Numbered from the stretch's first letter, positions 1 through 12,200 are shown. The stretch is DNA of 64,000 bases from Erythrophleum ivorense (GCA_026724425.1 JAIUCV010000101.1:372001-436000), one strand, 5' to 3'. The notes: generated by a model from the letters alone, not told the origin. A program made the numbers and translations.

Positions 1-129
1 CAAGTGAATACATTCTATGTTAGTATGTAACACATGTGCTTGTACTATATATACTATAAAACGTCAATGGAGATCCCATATGCAGATATTCCCGTTATTG
101 ACTCGTGCCACTCTACTAATATATATATA

Positions 130-3100
130 CTAGGGAGAAGTCCGCGCGTTGCGCGGAAACTCGTTCCTATTTTTGAAAAATTATTTTTTATTATTAGTAT
201 TTTATGCTTGTCAAAATTATGCATTTAAATTTACTACGTGGTAGGTTTTTGTTTTTGTTCGACCATATATTGTTTTAACAATCTTTCAATTTGATATGAT
301 TGAATTAAATATTATATGCTAATTATATATCATTGAAAATTAGAAATGTTATAGTGAAATTTAATCATTTTGTAATGAAGTTTTACGAAATCTGGAGGAT
401 AATTTGAAACACTTAATAACTGTTGTTTAAAAACAATTGTGTAAAGATTATTGTATTGAAGGTTGTAACTATTTCTTGTTTATTCTTTCATAGCTTGTTT
501 TTGCATTGTTTATAGGTCTTTGATTACTCGGTTGACATCTAATCTTCTTGAAGAATTTGGGTTGAGATCCACAATTTTGAAAAAAACTTATAGACATTGT
601 GCGGTGTCGTCTCAAGATGATAGTATAGTTATCGAAGTGTCTCAAGATGATAGTATAGTTATCGAAGTGAATATTTGAAGTTTGAATTATTTGATTGTAT
701 TATTTGATCGGTGGTACAAAGGATCGTCTAGTTGGAGTTGGTTTCCGTACGGTGTTGGAAATGACACTCTTATATTATAATGAAAATAGTATATTGTCCA
801 TTTGGTGGTTTTGAAGGTGTGTATTGCTTGAATTGTTTTTGTATTGTTTTCCTATGAGCTCCTGCTCGTTGTATATTAATTTATCTTTTCTTTTATACTA
901 TGAAGAATTATTAGACATTAGATATTGAGCTGAGTTTATTTTACAATTAATCTCAATATTTTTTTTTATTTTCTAATAAAATAAATTTTAGTTTGAGTAA
1001 ATGTGTAGTTAATGTACTTATTAATATAGGTAAGTGATTTAAGAAAAAATCAAAACAAATAAATATTTTGACAGTTACATTTTATACATGATTTAGAGGT
1101 TTTCTAGTAAATGTGTAGTTAATATACATATATGTAAGTAAGTAATTAAAAAATCAAAACAAATAAATATTTTGAAGTTTACATTTTATACATGATTTAG
1201 AGGTTTTCTTGTTGATTTTATAGTTAAAGTTCTTTTCTAAATTTTGATATGGTTTTTTAAAAGTACATATTTGTTTTTTCTAATCATATTGAGTAAAATA
1301 TTGAGTGTTTGGTTAGTGATCTTAATAAATCATCTAATTATGTAATCACAAGAATAAATTTCAAATTTGTTTTTGTTGATTGTATATTTAAATTTCTTTT
1401 CAAAATTGATTGAAAATTAATTTTGATATGATTTTCAATAATTATTTTTTGTTAAAGTACATATATATTTTTTTATAATTAATGTTGAACAAAATATTGA
1501 GTGTTTTAATTGAACAAAAATATATTTGTTAGTAGACAAAAACAATTATAATGAATATATAGGGATTGGTTTGAAGAGGAGGAACATGTACTCATATATA
1601 GTCCTAATATTTTTTTATTTTCTAATCAAATAAATTTTAGTATGAGTAAGTGTAGTTAATTTAAACATTAATGTAGGTAAGTGATTAAAAAAAAATCAAA
1701 ACAAATAAATATTTTGAAAGTCACATTTTAAACATGATTTACAGGTTTTCTTAGGTCTGAGACTTTTACCCGAAACCCGAACCCGCCGTCCGAAAAAATC
1801 CAAACCGAACCCGAACCAAAATTTGAAAAAACCCGAAACGGTTTTTATATCTTAAACCCGAAAAACCCAAAAAAACTTCAAAAATTTTGATATGGTTTTT
1901 TAAAATGTAGTTTCTGTTAAAGTAAATATAAATATTTTTTGAATAATGTTGAGTAAAGTATTGAGAAAAAATATCAAATTTTGATATGATTTTTAATAAT
2001 TAGTTTTTGTTAAAGTACATATATATTTTTTTCTAATTAATGTTGCATACAATATTAAGTGTTTTAATTGAACAAAAATATATTTGTTAGTAGACAAAAA
2101 AAAATTATATGTATACATAGGGATTGGTTTGGTGAGGAGTAACATGTAATCACATTGAATCCCAATATTTTTTAATTTCTAATCAAATAAATTTTAGTAT
2201 GAGTAAATGTGTAGTTAATGTACATATTAATGTAGGTAAGTGATTTAAAAAAAAATCAAAACAAATAAATATTTTGGAAGTTACATTTTATACATTATTT
2301 ATAGGTTTTCTAGTAAATGTGTAGTAATGTACATATTTATGTAGGTAAGTGATTTAAGAAAAAATCAAAACAAATAAATATTTTGACAGTTACATTTTAT
2401 ACATGATTTAGAGGTTTTCTAGTAAATGTGTAGTTAATATACATATATGTAAGTAAGTAATTAAAAAAATCAAAACAAATAAATATTTTGAAGTTTACAT
2501 TTTATACATGATTTAGAGGTTTTCTTGTTGATTTTATAGTTAAAGTTCTTTTCTAAATTTTGATATGGTTTTTTAAAAGTACATATTTGTTTTTTCTAAT
2601 CATATTGAGTAAAATATTGAGTGTTTGGTTAGTGATCTTAATAAATCATCTAATTATGTAATCACAAGAATAAATTTCAAATTTGTTTTTGTTGATTGTA
2701 TATTTAAATTTCTTTTCAAATTGATTGAAAATTAATTTTGATATGATTTTCAATAATTATTTTTTGTTAAAGTACATATATATTTTTTTATAATTAATGT
2801 TGAACAAAATATTGAGTGTTTTAATTGAACAAAAATATATTTGTTAGTAGACAAAAACAATTATAATGAATATATAGGGATTGGTTTGAAGAGGAGGAAC
2901 ATGTACTCATATATAGTCCTAATATTTTTTTATTTTCTAATCAAATAAATTTTAGTATGAGTAAGTGTAGTTAATTTAAACATTAATGTAGGTAAGTGAT
3001 TAAAAAAAAATCAAAACAAATAAATATTTTGAAAGTCACATTTAAACATGATTTACAGGTTTTCTTAGGTCTGAGACTTTTACCCGAAACCCGAACCCGC

Positions 3101-4235
3101 CGTCCGAAAAAATCCGAACCGAACCCGAACCAAAATTTGAAAAAACCCGAAACGGTTTTTATATCTTAAACCCGAAAAACCCAAAAAAACTTCAAAAATT
3201 TTGATATGGTTTTTTAAAATGTAGTTTCTGTTAAAGTACATATAAATATTTTTTGAATAATGTTGAGTAAAGTATTGAGAAAAAATATCAAATTTTGATA
3301 TGATTTTTAATAATTAGTTTTTGTTAAAGTACATATATATTTTTTTCTAATTAATGTTGCATACAATATTAAGTGTTTTAATTGAACAAAAATATATTTG
3401 TTAGTAGACAAAAAAAAAATTATATGTATACATAGGGATTGGTTTGGTGAGGAGTAACATGTAATCACATTGAATCCCAATATTTTTTAATTTTCTAATC
3501 AAATAAATTTTAGTATGTGTAAATGTGTAGTTAATGTACATATTAATGTAGGTAAGTGATTTAAAAAAAAAAAATCAAAACAAATAAATATTTTGGAAGT
3601 TACATTTTATACATTATTTATAGGTTTTCTAGTAAATGTGTAGTTAATGTACATATTTATGTAGGTAAGTGATTTAAAACAAAAAATCAAAACAAATAAA
3701 TATTTTGAAAGTATATTTTACACATGATTTATATGTTTTCTTGTTGATTTTCTAGTTAAATTTTTAGAAAATTTTTGATATGGTTTTTTTAAATTTAGTT
3801 TCTGTTAAAGTACATATATGTTTTTTCTAATAATGTTGAGTAAAATATTAATTTTTTTTTGTTGATTGTATAGTTAAACTTTTTTCAAATTTATTTAAAA
3901 CTAATTTTAATATGATTTTTAATAATTAGTTTTTGTTAAGTACATATATATTTTTTTTCTAATAATGTTGAATAAAAAATTGAGTCTTTTATTTGAATAA
4001 AATTATATATGTTAGTAGACAAAAAAAAATTATAATGAATAGATATGAATTGATTTGGTGAGAAATAATTGTTTTTAAATTAAAGGTAATGAAAACCCAA
4101 AAAGAAAAAGAAGGAGAAGAAAAATAAATTATAATTTAAAAAGGATTAAAAAGGACACATGTCATCAAATTAGAGAGACACATGTCAGCTTTTCATGTAG
4201 TGTGAAAAAATGTAACCTTAAAATATTATAATAGA
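130..4235 (-). mobile_element. Non-autonomous Helitron (minus strand)
   Basis: The left end reads CTAG at 130-133, followed at 142-156 by a GC-rich hairpin (CCGCGC, GTT loop, GCGCGG). On the minus strand this is the standard Helitron 3' end, a hairpin about 8 bases before CTAG. The right end on the minus strand starts TCTATTATAATATTTTAAGG (4235 downwards), a Helitron-type 5' TC end. The flanking bases are A at 129 and T at 4236, the A/T pair expected at a Helitron insertion. The interior is AT-rich, has no long open frame and shows no Rep/helicase coding, so the element must depend on an autonomous partner. It contains a large tandem duplication, annotated separately. The termini are read directly; the assignment as one element is inference. 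Confidence 0.75.
1000..3640. repeat. Tandem duplication, period about 1.32 kb, inside the Helitron
   Basis: The same 1.3 kb text occurs twice. The sequence at about 1029 recurs at 2348 and that at 1561 recurs at 2876, an offset of 1315-1319 bp, with only scattered substitutions and small indels. A third partial start follows near 3626. Each unit holds a short GC-richer block (about 1775-1865 and 3090-3180) made of CCCGAACCCG-like degenerate steps in otherwise AT-rich DNA. High similarity points to recent duplication within the element. Confidence 0.85.
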
Positions 4236-4511
4236 TATATATATATATATATTTAATATTTTTTCGTATATAGTAATCAATCTAATCGGTACATTATTTC
4301 AAATAAACTTGACGATATTATAACAAACTGCAAAACACGATTACTTTACAAATTATTCTGACCGTGTGAGAAAATGGATTTTATATAATGTTGGTCATCG
4401 CACAGTTCAACTAATCATCATACAGCACATAACGTAGCATACATTTTTTTTGTTTAATTGCATAATCATAAATATATAATGTCTCTAATAAAAATGCAAA
4501 TTACGTAAGGA

Positions 4512-5608
4512 TCAATTTTTTAAACAAGGTCTTAATGGTTTGCCGCAGAGACAGTCGTTGAACATAAACGATGCCGCTTCAAGGTGATTGAACGGAGAAC
4601 CCACCGGAATCCTCCCACAAAGATGGTTATGGCTAAGATCCAAGTGTCCGATATACGACGCACCGGAGATGCTTCTCGGGATTGGTCCCTTGAGATTGTT
4701 ATACGACAAATCGAGCACTGTGAAGTAGGACCTCGGCCCAAATCCTTCCGGTATCTTCCCTTGCAACGAGTTCCGGCTCAAATTCAGATTCATCACCGAC
4801 GACGTCATCAGCGTCTGCGGTATCTCCCCGGTGATTTTGTTTCCGTCGAGGTTAAGAGTCGCGAGAAACGACATACGGCCTAGTGACGGTGGGATTGTGC
4901 CGTAGAGTTGGTTACCGGATAGATCGACGTCAGCTAATCGGTAGATTCGGGTTATGGATTCGGGGATCCGGCCAGTGATTCGGTTACCGCTTAGCAATGC
5001 ACGACTGAGCATGGTTAACCGGCCGACGTCCGGCGGGATTACGCCGGAGATTAGGTTGTTACGGAGATCTAAGTGCATTAAGCTAGAGAGGTTGCTTAAC
5101 GATCTCGGGATTGTACCGGAGATTCTGTTATCAGCGACGTTTAAAACGGCTAACCGGTGTAATCGTCCGATGTCGTACGGGATCCCCCCGGAGATTTGGT
5201 TTCCGATGAGGTCGAGTGTACGGAGGAATGGAGGCGGGTGATGCATTTGGGGATATCGCCGGAGATGCCTTTCCAATCGGCGATTGTGATAGCGGAGAGA
5301 CGAGTGAGGTCGCAGATGGCGGGAGAGATGCGTCCGGTCATGTAACCGGTTCGGTGAGCTCGCTCGAATATCGGATCCTCTGACTCGCCGCGGAGGTTGA
5401 TGTCGGCGACTCGGTGAGTGAGTGAGTCACAGCTAATGCCATACCAGTTGTGGCAGCAGTCTTGACCGGTCCATGAGTTGAAAATGCCGAGGTATGGCTC
5501 GTGAAGTGCTGACCGGAAAGCTAGGAGTGCACGGCGGTCTGACGGTGGACAACACGTGACGGTTGAGATTAGAAGGAGGAGGAGGAAAACGACGACGTTG
5601 AATTTCAT
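4512..5608 (-). pseudogene. DRT100-like leucine-rich repeat protein, frameshifted
   Basis: Single-exon reading on the minus strand from the ATG at 5608 to the stop at 4512. The first part shows a signal peptide (MKFNVVVFLLLLLISTVTC), then an LRRNT-type cap with paired cysteines (around CCHNWYGISC), then the beginning of an LRR array. After KCITRL the frame changes. The remaining plant-type LRRs (LxxLxLxxNxxSGxIP), about eight repeats, and the C-terminal cap ending CLCGKPLRPCLKN continue in the -1-shifted frame. A single missing C in the run near 5229-5235 explains the break. Without it the product would be about 365 residues, the usual size of the secreted Arabidopsis relative (At3g20820 family, recalled). 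Everything else looks intact, so this is either a very recent pseudogene or a sequencing error. Expected location is extracellular/apoplastic; its molecular role is not established. Confidence 0.85.
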
Positions 5609-7414
5609 CGTTGAAGATTCTCTTTGTGACAGTGTTGGGAATTGGGGCTTGATGATGGTGAGGTTAGAAGATTAACGTTGTGGCATATAAATAGCGAATA
5701 ATATAAAAAGAGAATTTTTTAAAAGATATTAATAAAAAACTAAAAATGAAAAAGGACAAAGCTTGGCTTTTTTTTTTTTTTTGGTAGAGCTCTACTCTTT
5801 TTTTCTCACAAAAAATATTAATTAGATTAGGTTGGTGATTAGACATTTTGGACTCGTTACAATAATGAACAAGTGTGTTCGTGTAAACTTGATTAATCAT
5901 GAAATTCTACATACAATTAGTCAACAACAAATGTCAGATTCATGTAAGATCTTGATTATTTTTAAGTTAGTCAATTTATATAAATTTGGTGTAACTATAA
6001 AGTTTAAACTTTTTAACATGTGGGTTTGTTTATTGAATAATAACATGGGATTTGTACCACTCGTTATTAAGCATTATGTGGACACAAATATGTACAAACA
6101 AACACACACACATGGATTATAGTTTAGGAGTACATTCATTAGATATTAATAAAAGCTTGAAGACAAATTAGGATGGAGACAGGAACTGAAAGTGGGGAGA
6201 GTTCCCATGCAAATAATTGAAGCTACGATTAGATTTTCCGATGCGACTTGCCGGCTGGATAAGCTTCGCCTACAATTATATACATCGAAGAGTCAACATG
6301 ACGCCACGTGGTCATGCTCTTGCATTTTGGTAAATCTTTTTAAATCATGTTATGAGATGATGACGATGCATATCTTCGAACATATAATTGTAGTTACGTT
6401 GACAATTGACTATGTATCGGCTTTTGGATTGGGCTAAGGTTGGGCTTATAAGCTTATTAACGACTAGTCACAGCTCAAAATTGAAACCGCATCTACTTCC
6501 GCATCGATGGTTTTGTATTATACCGCGGGAACATGAAACACAGAGACATAACTGTGAGGCATTTTTTGGTTCTTGGCGTTCATAAATGTGCACATACATG
6601 TTAGCATTTGGTATATGTCGAAAAATTTAATACTCATGTTTGAATTGGCTATTGTTGCCAGATCACTAATAACTTTTGACGACTGTTTTTACTTGAAGAG
6701 GCTGTCAAAGTTCATAGGTAGTGTGGACTGGATCCTTATTTTTTCCATTTTTTTCTTTCATATTTTGTTTTAACTATCTTTCCAAAGTTATTGCATTAAA
6801 CCCAAAAAAGAGGTTATTGCTGCAGCTCGCATAAAATCCATCGTCTACTCATAATTTCCAGCACAAAAGTTACTACTAGAATACAAGTCTACAACCATGA
6901 ACAGAACCTACTAGGACTCTAGGACTTAAGACCACATCTTGGTGGCTTCATTTTTTCTTTGATCTTATCTTATTGACAGCGAGATGTTGCTGGTATTTAC
7001 ATGCCATTAAATTACAATTATTGCTTTCTGGTTATGAGTATTAATCGTCCACGAACTCCAAAGCGTTGGTTAGGTAACAAGGTATAATTAATTTTAATTT
7101 ATTAGTGCAAGTACAAATGACATAAGACAAGGAACAGAGAAATAGTACTAGTTGAAGAGTAGTTTTGATTAATGGAACAATAAACCATTAAAATACAATA
7201 CAAAGAGAGAGAAATGTCTGTGTTAAGAGCTCTCAATTGTCTTTTACAACATAGGCATACACCAAACAAACATCTTCATGCTCGGAACAATTGTTATCTT
7301 CTCTACTTACTTACTTCTTTAATCCCTTTTGTAGGATCTAACACAATTGTGTAAAGAAGACAGAGAGAGTGAACTTAAACCCTGAAAACAAGAGATTAAG
7401 AAGTCGTTTTGATA
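5609..7414. other. Intergenic spacer between LRR gene and JMJ30
   Basis: No gene is supported here. Short open frames on both strands lack homology or splice structure. A G-box core CACGTG is at 6305-6310. The right end (about 7200-7414) is the presumed 3' UTR of the minus-strand JMJ30 gene and the left end holds the LRR gene's promoter. No transposon termini were seen. Confidence 0.5.
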
Positions 7415-9637
7415 CTAGCCAGAAGAAGAAGAATCTGTTTCTTTGCTCCACCAGAAGCTAACGGAGAAACTCATCGTTAAGGATCTGACATAATGCCACC
7501 ATTTAGGAGGGATGTACAACATTTCGCCTTCCTCCAAGATGCAATCCATAAACTCTAGCTCCTCTGCCTTGGGAAACTGGTTGCTGTCGATGTTGTCAAG
7601 ATCAACCTTCAACAGAAGGATCAAATCAGCTTCCACTTTATTGGTTTCAACCTGAAATCGAACATAACTTTGGAATGAGGAAGATTACCTGGCTAGAGTT
7701 GCAGAGCATTGTCTCAGAGTAAGGGTAAAGTTCGTCTTGCAGAGAGGATTTGTAAAGCCTTATATACTTCTTGCCAACAACCTGAAGAAGAGATGATATC
7801 AAAACTTCAGTAGCAGAAGAAGAAAAATTAATAAATAGAGAAGTTTCCACTCTAAAAGAGCCCATTGCAGGCGAAACGATATCTTTGGTTAGTCAAAGAG
7901 TTTAGATTTTTGTTCAGGCATCAGGCTTCAATCCAGCGAGATGATCAGGCTTTTATTATGCAAGAACATCAAAGAAGAAGAAGCTTGTCAAACACTTACA
8001 GAACAATATACATTGGATCATAGGACTATAAAGACAGCGAGCACAGACAAGAAGCCATGCTCATTTAAGAAGAAGAAAAAAGACCTGTGACCATAAATGA
8101 GTACCTGAGCAAGTATATTATGATGTGGATCATGGTGTAAAGGAGTAACTGTCCCAGCAGGGCCAAACCACGCATTAAGTGATTGGAGTTCTCCGCCACC
8201 GACAAAACAGTAATCAGGAATACATATATCATCTCTCAGTTCATTTATCTGCCCATTCGTTTTAAACAATTTTACCATAAGTTCAGTATGATATACACAC
8301 ACGCACCGAGTACAGACATTGTATAAATTCAACATCCTTGGTACAAACATACCTGGTCAAACAAGGGATGTTGAGCAAGATAAGTAGGTTCCACGGAAGA
8401 AGAAGGTTTATTGGTACGAATCCGTTCAAGGAACTTTGAAAATGTCACAAGCTCTTGCTTCCAGTCCGTACACAAATAGTTTTTCCCCACCTGAATACCA
8501 TTTCAAACTTTACCAGCTTTCAGCTACGGAATAACATTATTCTGATCACTATCCATCTTCTTATCAGCTCTAGACAGAATCACAGAACAGTGGTATCGTT
8601 GTGCTCTTTTCCATCATAAAATGCAACAATATCGATCAATAAATTAGGAAACTAGCTAACAATATCCATCCTCTAACCACTGCCTCTCATCTAAGTTAGG
8701 AAATTTCAAGAATGTGGGCATCTACTGTACTATTCTACTGATCTAACACTCAAGAAGCTAACTAAGGACGTTTACAGAGAAGGAAAGTGAAGCAATGGAA
8801 GGGGTGGTGACCTCGACGGGAACGGTTCGATTACCAGCAACAGCATTGAGATAGTTCAAGTGATTCCACTTGGCCCTGGCTGGCCAATGAGCCATACAAT
8901 TGGTTATTACAACTGGTGTACCTGATTGAAAATAATCACGCAGAAACCCCTCCAATGATAAACCAGACCTCTTCTCTACTCTTCCAGAAGTTAAGGACCT
9001 GCAAGGTAGAATCTTAAGCACCTGCACAGAAAAAAATCAAACACTGAGAGTAACTACACAGTTTCAAAAGTCCAATTCGTAAATCGTGCCAAATGTTAAC
9101 AAGATCTGAGCAACCTTTTCCATGTGATTCACAATTTAAGAGCACTTGTTATGTTACCTCATTGACGTCGACGGGAACTTCCGGGACCAATTTCTCACCT
9201 TTGAAATCTCCAGAAGCTTCTAGACTCTTGGCCTTCTTACGGGCTTCAGAGGAGACCAACTGAACAGAGTCGTGGAGGTCTTTGCGGAGAAGCATCCCTC
9301 CCATGATAAGACCCATATCGAGGGCCCCGAGGGCTTCCCCAAACTCGCCGGCGGCGAAATGGAAGTTCGCGACGTGGAGGCAAGCCATTGAGTAAGCGTC
9401 GCGCCAGACAGGGAGAACCGAGTGCCATGGACCGGAGTGAAGTTGCTCCCAGGCCATATCACGCGCCGCCTCGGCCGCGCGTTGGTCACCGGCCGCCGCT
9501 AGCGCCGCCATGCGAGCATAGGCGTAACCGCCTTGAGCAGAGATTGATTGCAACAGAGATTGCGACTCTGCGTCGAGCGTCGGAGTCGGGAGACGGAGGC
9601 TGCAGTCTCCGGACGAGACGGTGGTAGCTCCTGACAT
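7415..9637 (-). CDS. JMJ30: JmjC-domain histone demethylase / clock-linked oxygenase, JMJ30 (JMJD5) orthologue
   Basis: Six exons on the minus strand: 9158-9637, 8812-9021, 8353-8490, 8105-8248, 7689-7781 and 7415-7606. All have GT-AG boundaries and together encode 418 residues. The N-terminal 160 residues are the alpha-helical region typical of JMJD5. The JmjC fold follows, with the Fe(II) ligands visible as H314-x-D316 in the segment LHHDPHH and the distal H393 in PPKWWHYVRS. A conserved core segment FVGGGELQSLNAWFGPAG precedes the HxD. Family knowledge: Fe(II)/2-oxoglutarate-dependent nuclear enzyme, acts with evening clock components and on H3K36/H3K27 methylation in flowering and temperature responses. 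All key residues are present, so the copy looks functional. The upstream region carries three evening elements, annotated separately. The start is the first ATG of the N-terminal exon. Confidence 0.93.
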
Positions 9638-9701
9638 GGCCTGGATTGGATCGGGTCGGGTCGGGTCGGGTCCGGTTTACTGGGTTAAGGATGTGGTTTT
9701 G

Positions 9702-9794
9702 AGATATTTTTAGTGAGGAGTTGGAAAAAAGTGAGCGAAAAAGTGGAAAGAGAAAGAAAGATATTTTGAGTGATGATTAGGATTGAGATATTTT
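9702..9794 (-). promoter_or_regulatory. Three evening elements (AAAATATCT) upstream of JMJ30
   Basis: The nine-base evening element AAAATATCT occurs on the minus strand (AGATATTTT on plus) at 9702-9710, 9759-9767 and 9786-9794. That is 65-157 bp upstream of the JMJ30 ATG and in the same orientation as the gene. Evening elements are bound by CCA1/LHY, which are reported to repress JMJ30/JMJD5 in the morning. Three exact copies within 93 bp is far above chance. A TCGGG microsatellite sits between them and the ATG (about 9649-9674). Confidence 0.8.
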
Positions 9795-9948
9795 GGTATT
9801 TATACCTGTAGTGTTTCAATATTTGAAGAAGGCCCCTCCAAAATCGTATAATATGCAATTATTCCAATATTTTTTTTGTCGTTTACATGTCAAATAAATA
9901 ATCTATAAAAAAATACACATTTTTTACTAAATTGTAAATATTCATTAT

Positions 9949-10032
9949 AAAGTTTGGTTTTACAATTTGTATGAACAAAAAGCTAATTTATTCATTAGCT
10001 TTTTGTTTATACAAATTGTAAAACCAAACTTT
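9949..10032. repeat. Near-perfect inverted repeat (39-bp arms, 6-bp loop)
   Basis: Arms 9949-9987 and 9994-10032 are reverse complements with one mismatch, separated by TTATTC. The arm begins AAAGTTTGGTTTTACAATTT. I see no clear target duplication. It may be a minimal foldback MITE or the stem of a small hairpin RNA; neither is shown by the sequence. Confidence 0.8.
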
Positions 10033-10300
10033 TTTCATTTATTTCTTCAATATTTTATAATATACTGTTTACATTTGATATGAAGCGCAATATTTAGTGT
10101 TTTCTAACCCAAAAACAGATTTCAAAATTATAAATGTAAATGTAAAGAGTTTTCTCCTGCTTAATCTAGTGACTGCTTAATCTAGTGACTGTGTTTACTT
10201 TGGTACACTGAAGTAACTTTTTTTAGTATAGTTTAGTGAGCCTTCTTGATATAAGTAGATCTCCACGAGTTTGTTATGTTGTGAAGCAACTTTTCGGGTT

Positions 10301-10454
10301 ATATCACGTTTGGTGAATCAACTTTTTAGTATATGTTTTAGTTCAACTTTGTATTCAAATCAATTGAAAATATGTTTATATCACGTTTGGTGAATCAACT
10401 TTTTAATATATGTTTTAGTTCAACTTTGTACTCAAATCAATTGAAAATATTGTT
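10301..10454. repeat. 77-bp tandem duplication
   Basis: The text starting ATATCACGTTTGGTGAATCA at 10301 repeats at 10378 with very few differences (for example TTAGTATATG against TTAATATATG). It is non-coding. Confidence 0.85.
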
Positions 10455-11432
10455 ATAGTTTTATCAAATATGAACTTGGATACGGTTATACATTTCCAAT
10501 ATGGTATTTTCATTGATTCAAAATAATTTATTAGATCTTGTGAAATGATCTATAGAAAAAGTGTCAAAAGTTTAGAAGAAAGAAAAAATGGAAAACGACT
10601 CAACTAGGTAAATCATAAAATTTTCACAATTTGCATCCAACTTTATTCAACTTGTTATCATTTGTGTAACTACAAAAAGGAAGAAAAAAGGAGAAATTAA
10701 GTTGGAAGTTTTGTGGAAGAAAGAGCACTTTTAATTTTTAAGCTCATAGGGCCGGTCCAATGAAATAATCTATCTGACAAGTACTTTAGAACTTTCCACG
10801 GTAGATAATTAAAAGCGGTTTATTGATATGTCGTTTTCGCATTGGCCGAACCACATGCGACGTGCACTTACCGACACAGTATAATTGTCAACACTTGTCT
10901 CTTTGTTTTTTCATTAGTTTGTAGTCCACGTGGCGTTATGGTCAGCGTAACTTCTCTACATATTTTTATCGATTTGGTGATTTAGATTAAGATCCAAAAA
11001 GATAATAATTGCTTTATATGATATTTGTTAAGATATCTTTGGCCTTTGGGTTAAAAAATCAGAGTTCTTGTTAAAACTTGGCTGCAAAAATTGGATGACA
11101 AATAGTAAATGATATGAAAGAAGAAGTGGTACAAATATGTTTTTAATACTTTTCCACTATATAGAAAAATGACAAGAAATTGCAGTTTTCCGCTTTACAT
11201 GCGGACTGCAATTTGTTAAACTCTTTCGATGACTCAGTACGTAATTCAAAAAAGAGTTTTGAAAAGACCATAAGACAGATGCTCATAACTATTGCTTCAG
11301 CTGAAAACAAGATGATCAATTAGCTCAAAGGTAGCAAACTCAAATCCAAACGAAGAACAAAAAAAAAAAAAAACACCAAACATCAAAACGATCGACCATT
11401 GTAGTTATAGCTAGGACAAAAATCATTCAAAT

Positions 11433-11933
11433 CTATAACAATTGACCGCAGTCGGCGATCACCACGGGCTTGGAAGGCCTGACGCAGCGGTTAGGATCTC
11501 CAACCTCTTCCATAATGCTCCTGATCACATCCAATCCTTCAACAACTTGGCCAAACGCGACGAACTCCTCGTCGTACCCCTCGTTTCTCGTCATGCAGAT
11601 CATGAACTGAGATCCGTTGGTGTTGGAACCACGATTCCACATGGTGAGGACACCTGGACCCGTGTGCTTTCTGATGAAGTTCTCAACCTCGAACAGTCTA
11701 TTGCCGTAGATCGATTCGCCTCCGCTCTCTCCCTTCCCATCAATGAAATCTCCTCCATGCAACATATAAATTTTATCCACCTCGTGTATGATTGATCCCT
11801 TGTAATGGAGTGGCTTCCCAAACCTCCCCATGCCTTTCTCTCCGGTACAGAGGGCACGGAAGTTCTCCGCCGTCACAGGGTTCGTGTCGGCGTATAGCTC
11901 CATCACGATCCGACCAGCCGGTTTGCCGTCCAC
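11433..11933 (-). pseudogene. 5'-truncated cyclophilin (peptidyl-prolyl isomerase) with altered active site
   Basis: An open frame of 166 codons on the minus strand matches a cytosolic cyclophilin from the DGKPAGRIVMEL strand to the terminal ADCGQLL. It lacks the usual first 10 or so residues. The codon at its start is GTG and an in-frame TAG lies three codons upstream, so there is no ATG for the full domain. Family landmarks are present (FRALCTGEKG, NTNGSQF, FGQVVEGLDV). The catalytic segment is changed: where the family has FHRxxxxFMCQGGDF this copy has IHEVDKIYMLHGGDF, so the catalytic arginine is glutamate and the key phenylalanine and glutamine are also replaced. The frame has no internal stop. 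It is not in the conserved gene order, and no poly-A tail is visible to mark it as a retrocopy. Most likely an inactive relic. Confidence 0.75.
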
Positions 11934-12056
11934 CGGATACTATCTACTATCTCTGGGACCTTGCTCGATCGGATATATATATATATATATATATATAAAG
12001 ATAAGTGTTTCAGAAGTGACAATTTTAAGGTCTTTCTTCCATTTCCATGAAAACTT

Positions 12057-12200
12057 GATAGTTACTTCGTTAACTTTTGTTTCCCTTTTCATGGTATGTA
12101 CTATATTTGAAGAAACATTAAAAAACAGTGATAGTTGCTTCGTTAACTTTTGTTTCCCTTTTCATGGTTTTTTAATTGTCATGGTATGTACTATATTTTC
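12057..12200. repeat. 73-bp tandem duplication
   Basis: The string GATAGTTACTTCGTTAACTT and its continuation at about 12057 recur at about 12130 with one change. The surrounding segment is rich in TTTTCATGG steps. It is non-coding, 5' of the truncated cyclophilin on the minus strand. A (TA)n run lies just before it at about 11970-11996. Confidence 0.6.

Larger units (their letters stand above)
9795..11432. other. AT-rich spacer with small repeats, no gene
   Basis: No coding region is supported. It holds a near-perfect 39-bp hairpin (9949-10032) and a 77-bp tandem duplication (10301-10454), both listed separately, plus poly-A/T tracts. It is the upstream side of JMJ30 and the start of a 15 kb accessory block. 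Confidence 0.5.

Noticed and set aside
5681..5700. TATA box for the LRR gene
   Set aside because: The TATAAATA string is in plus orientation whereas the gene is on minus; only a weak TATTTATA reading remains.
11341..11373. Poly-A run as tail of a cyclophilin retrocopy
   Set aside because: The A-run is on the plus strand, while the cyclophilin frame is on the minus strand, so it would be poly-T after the gene and not a tail.
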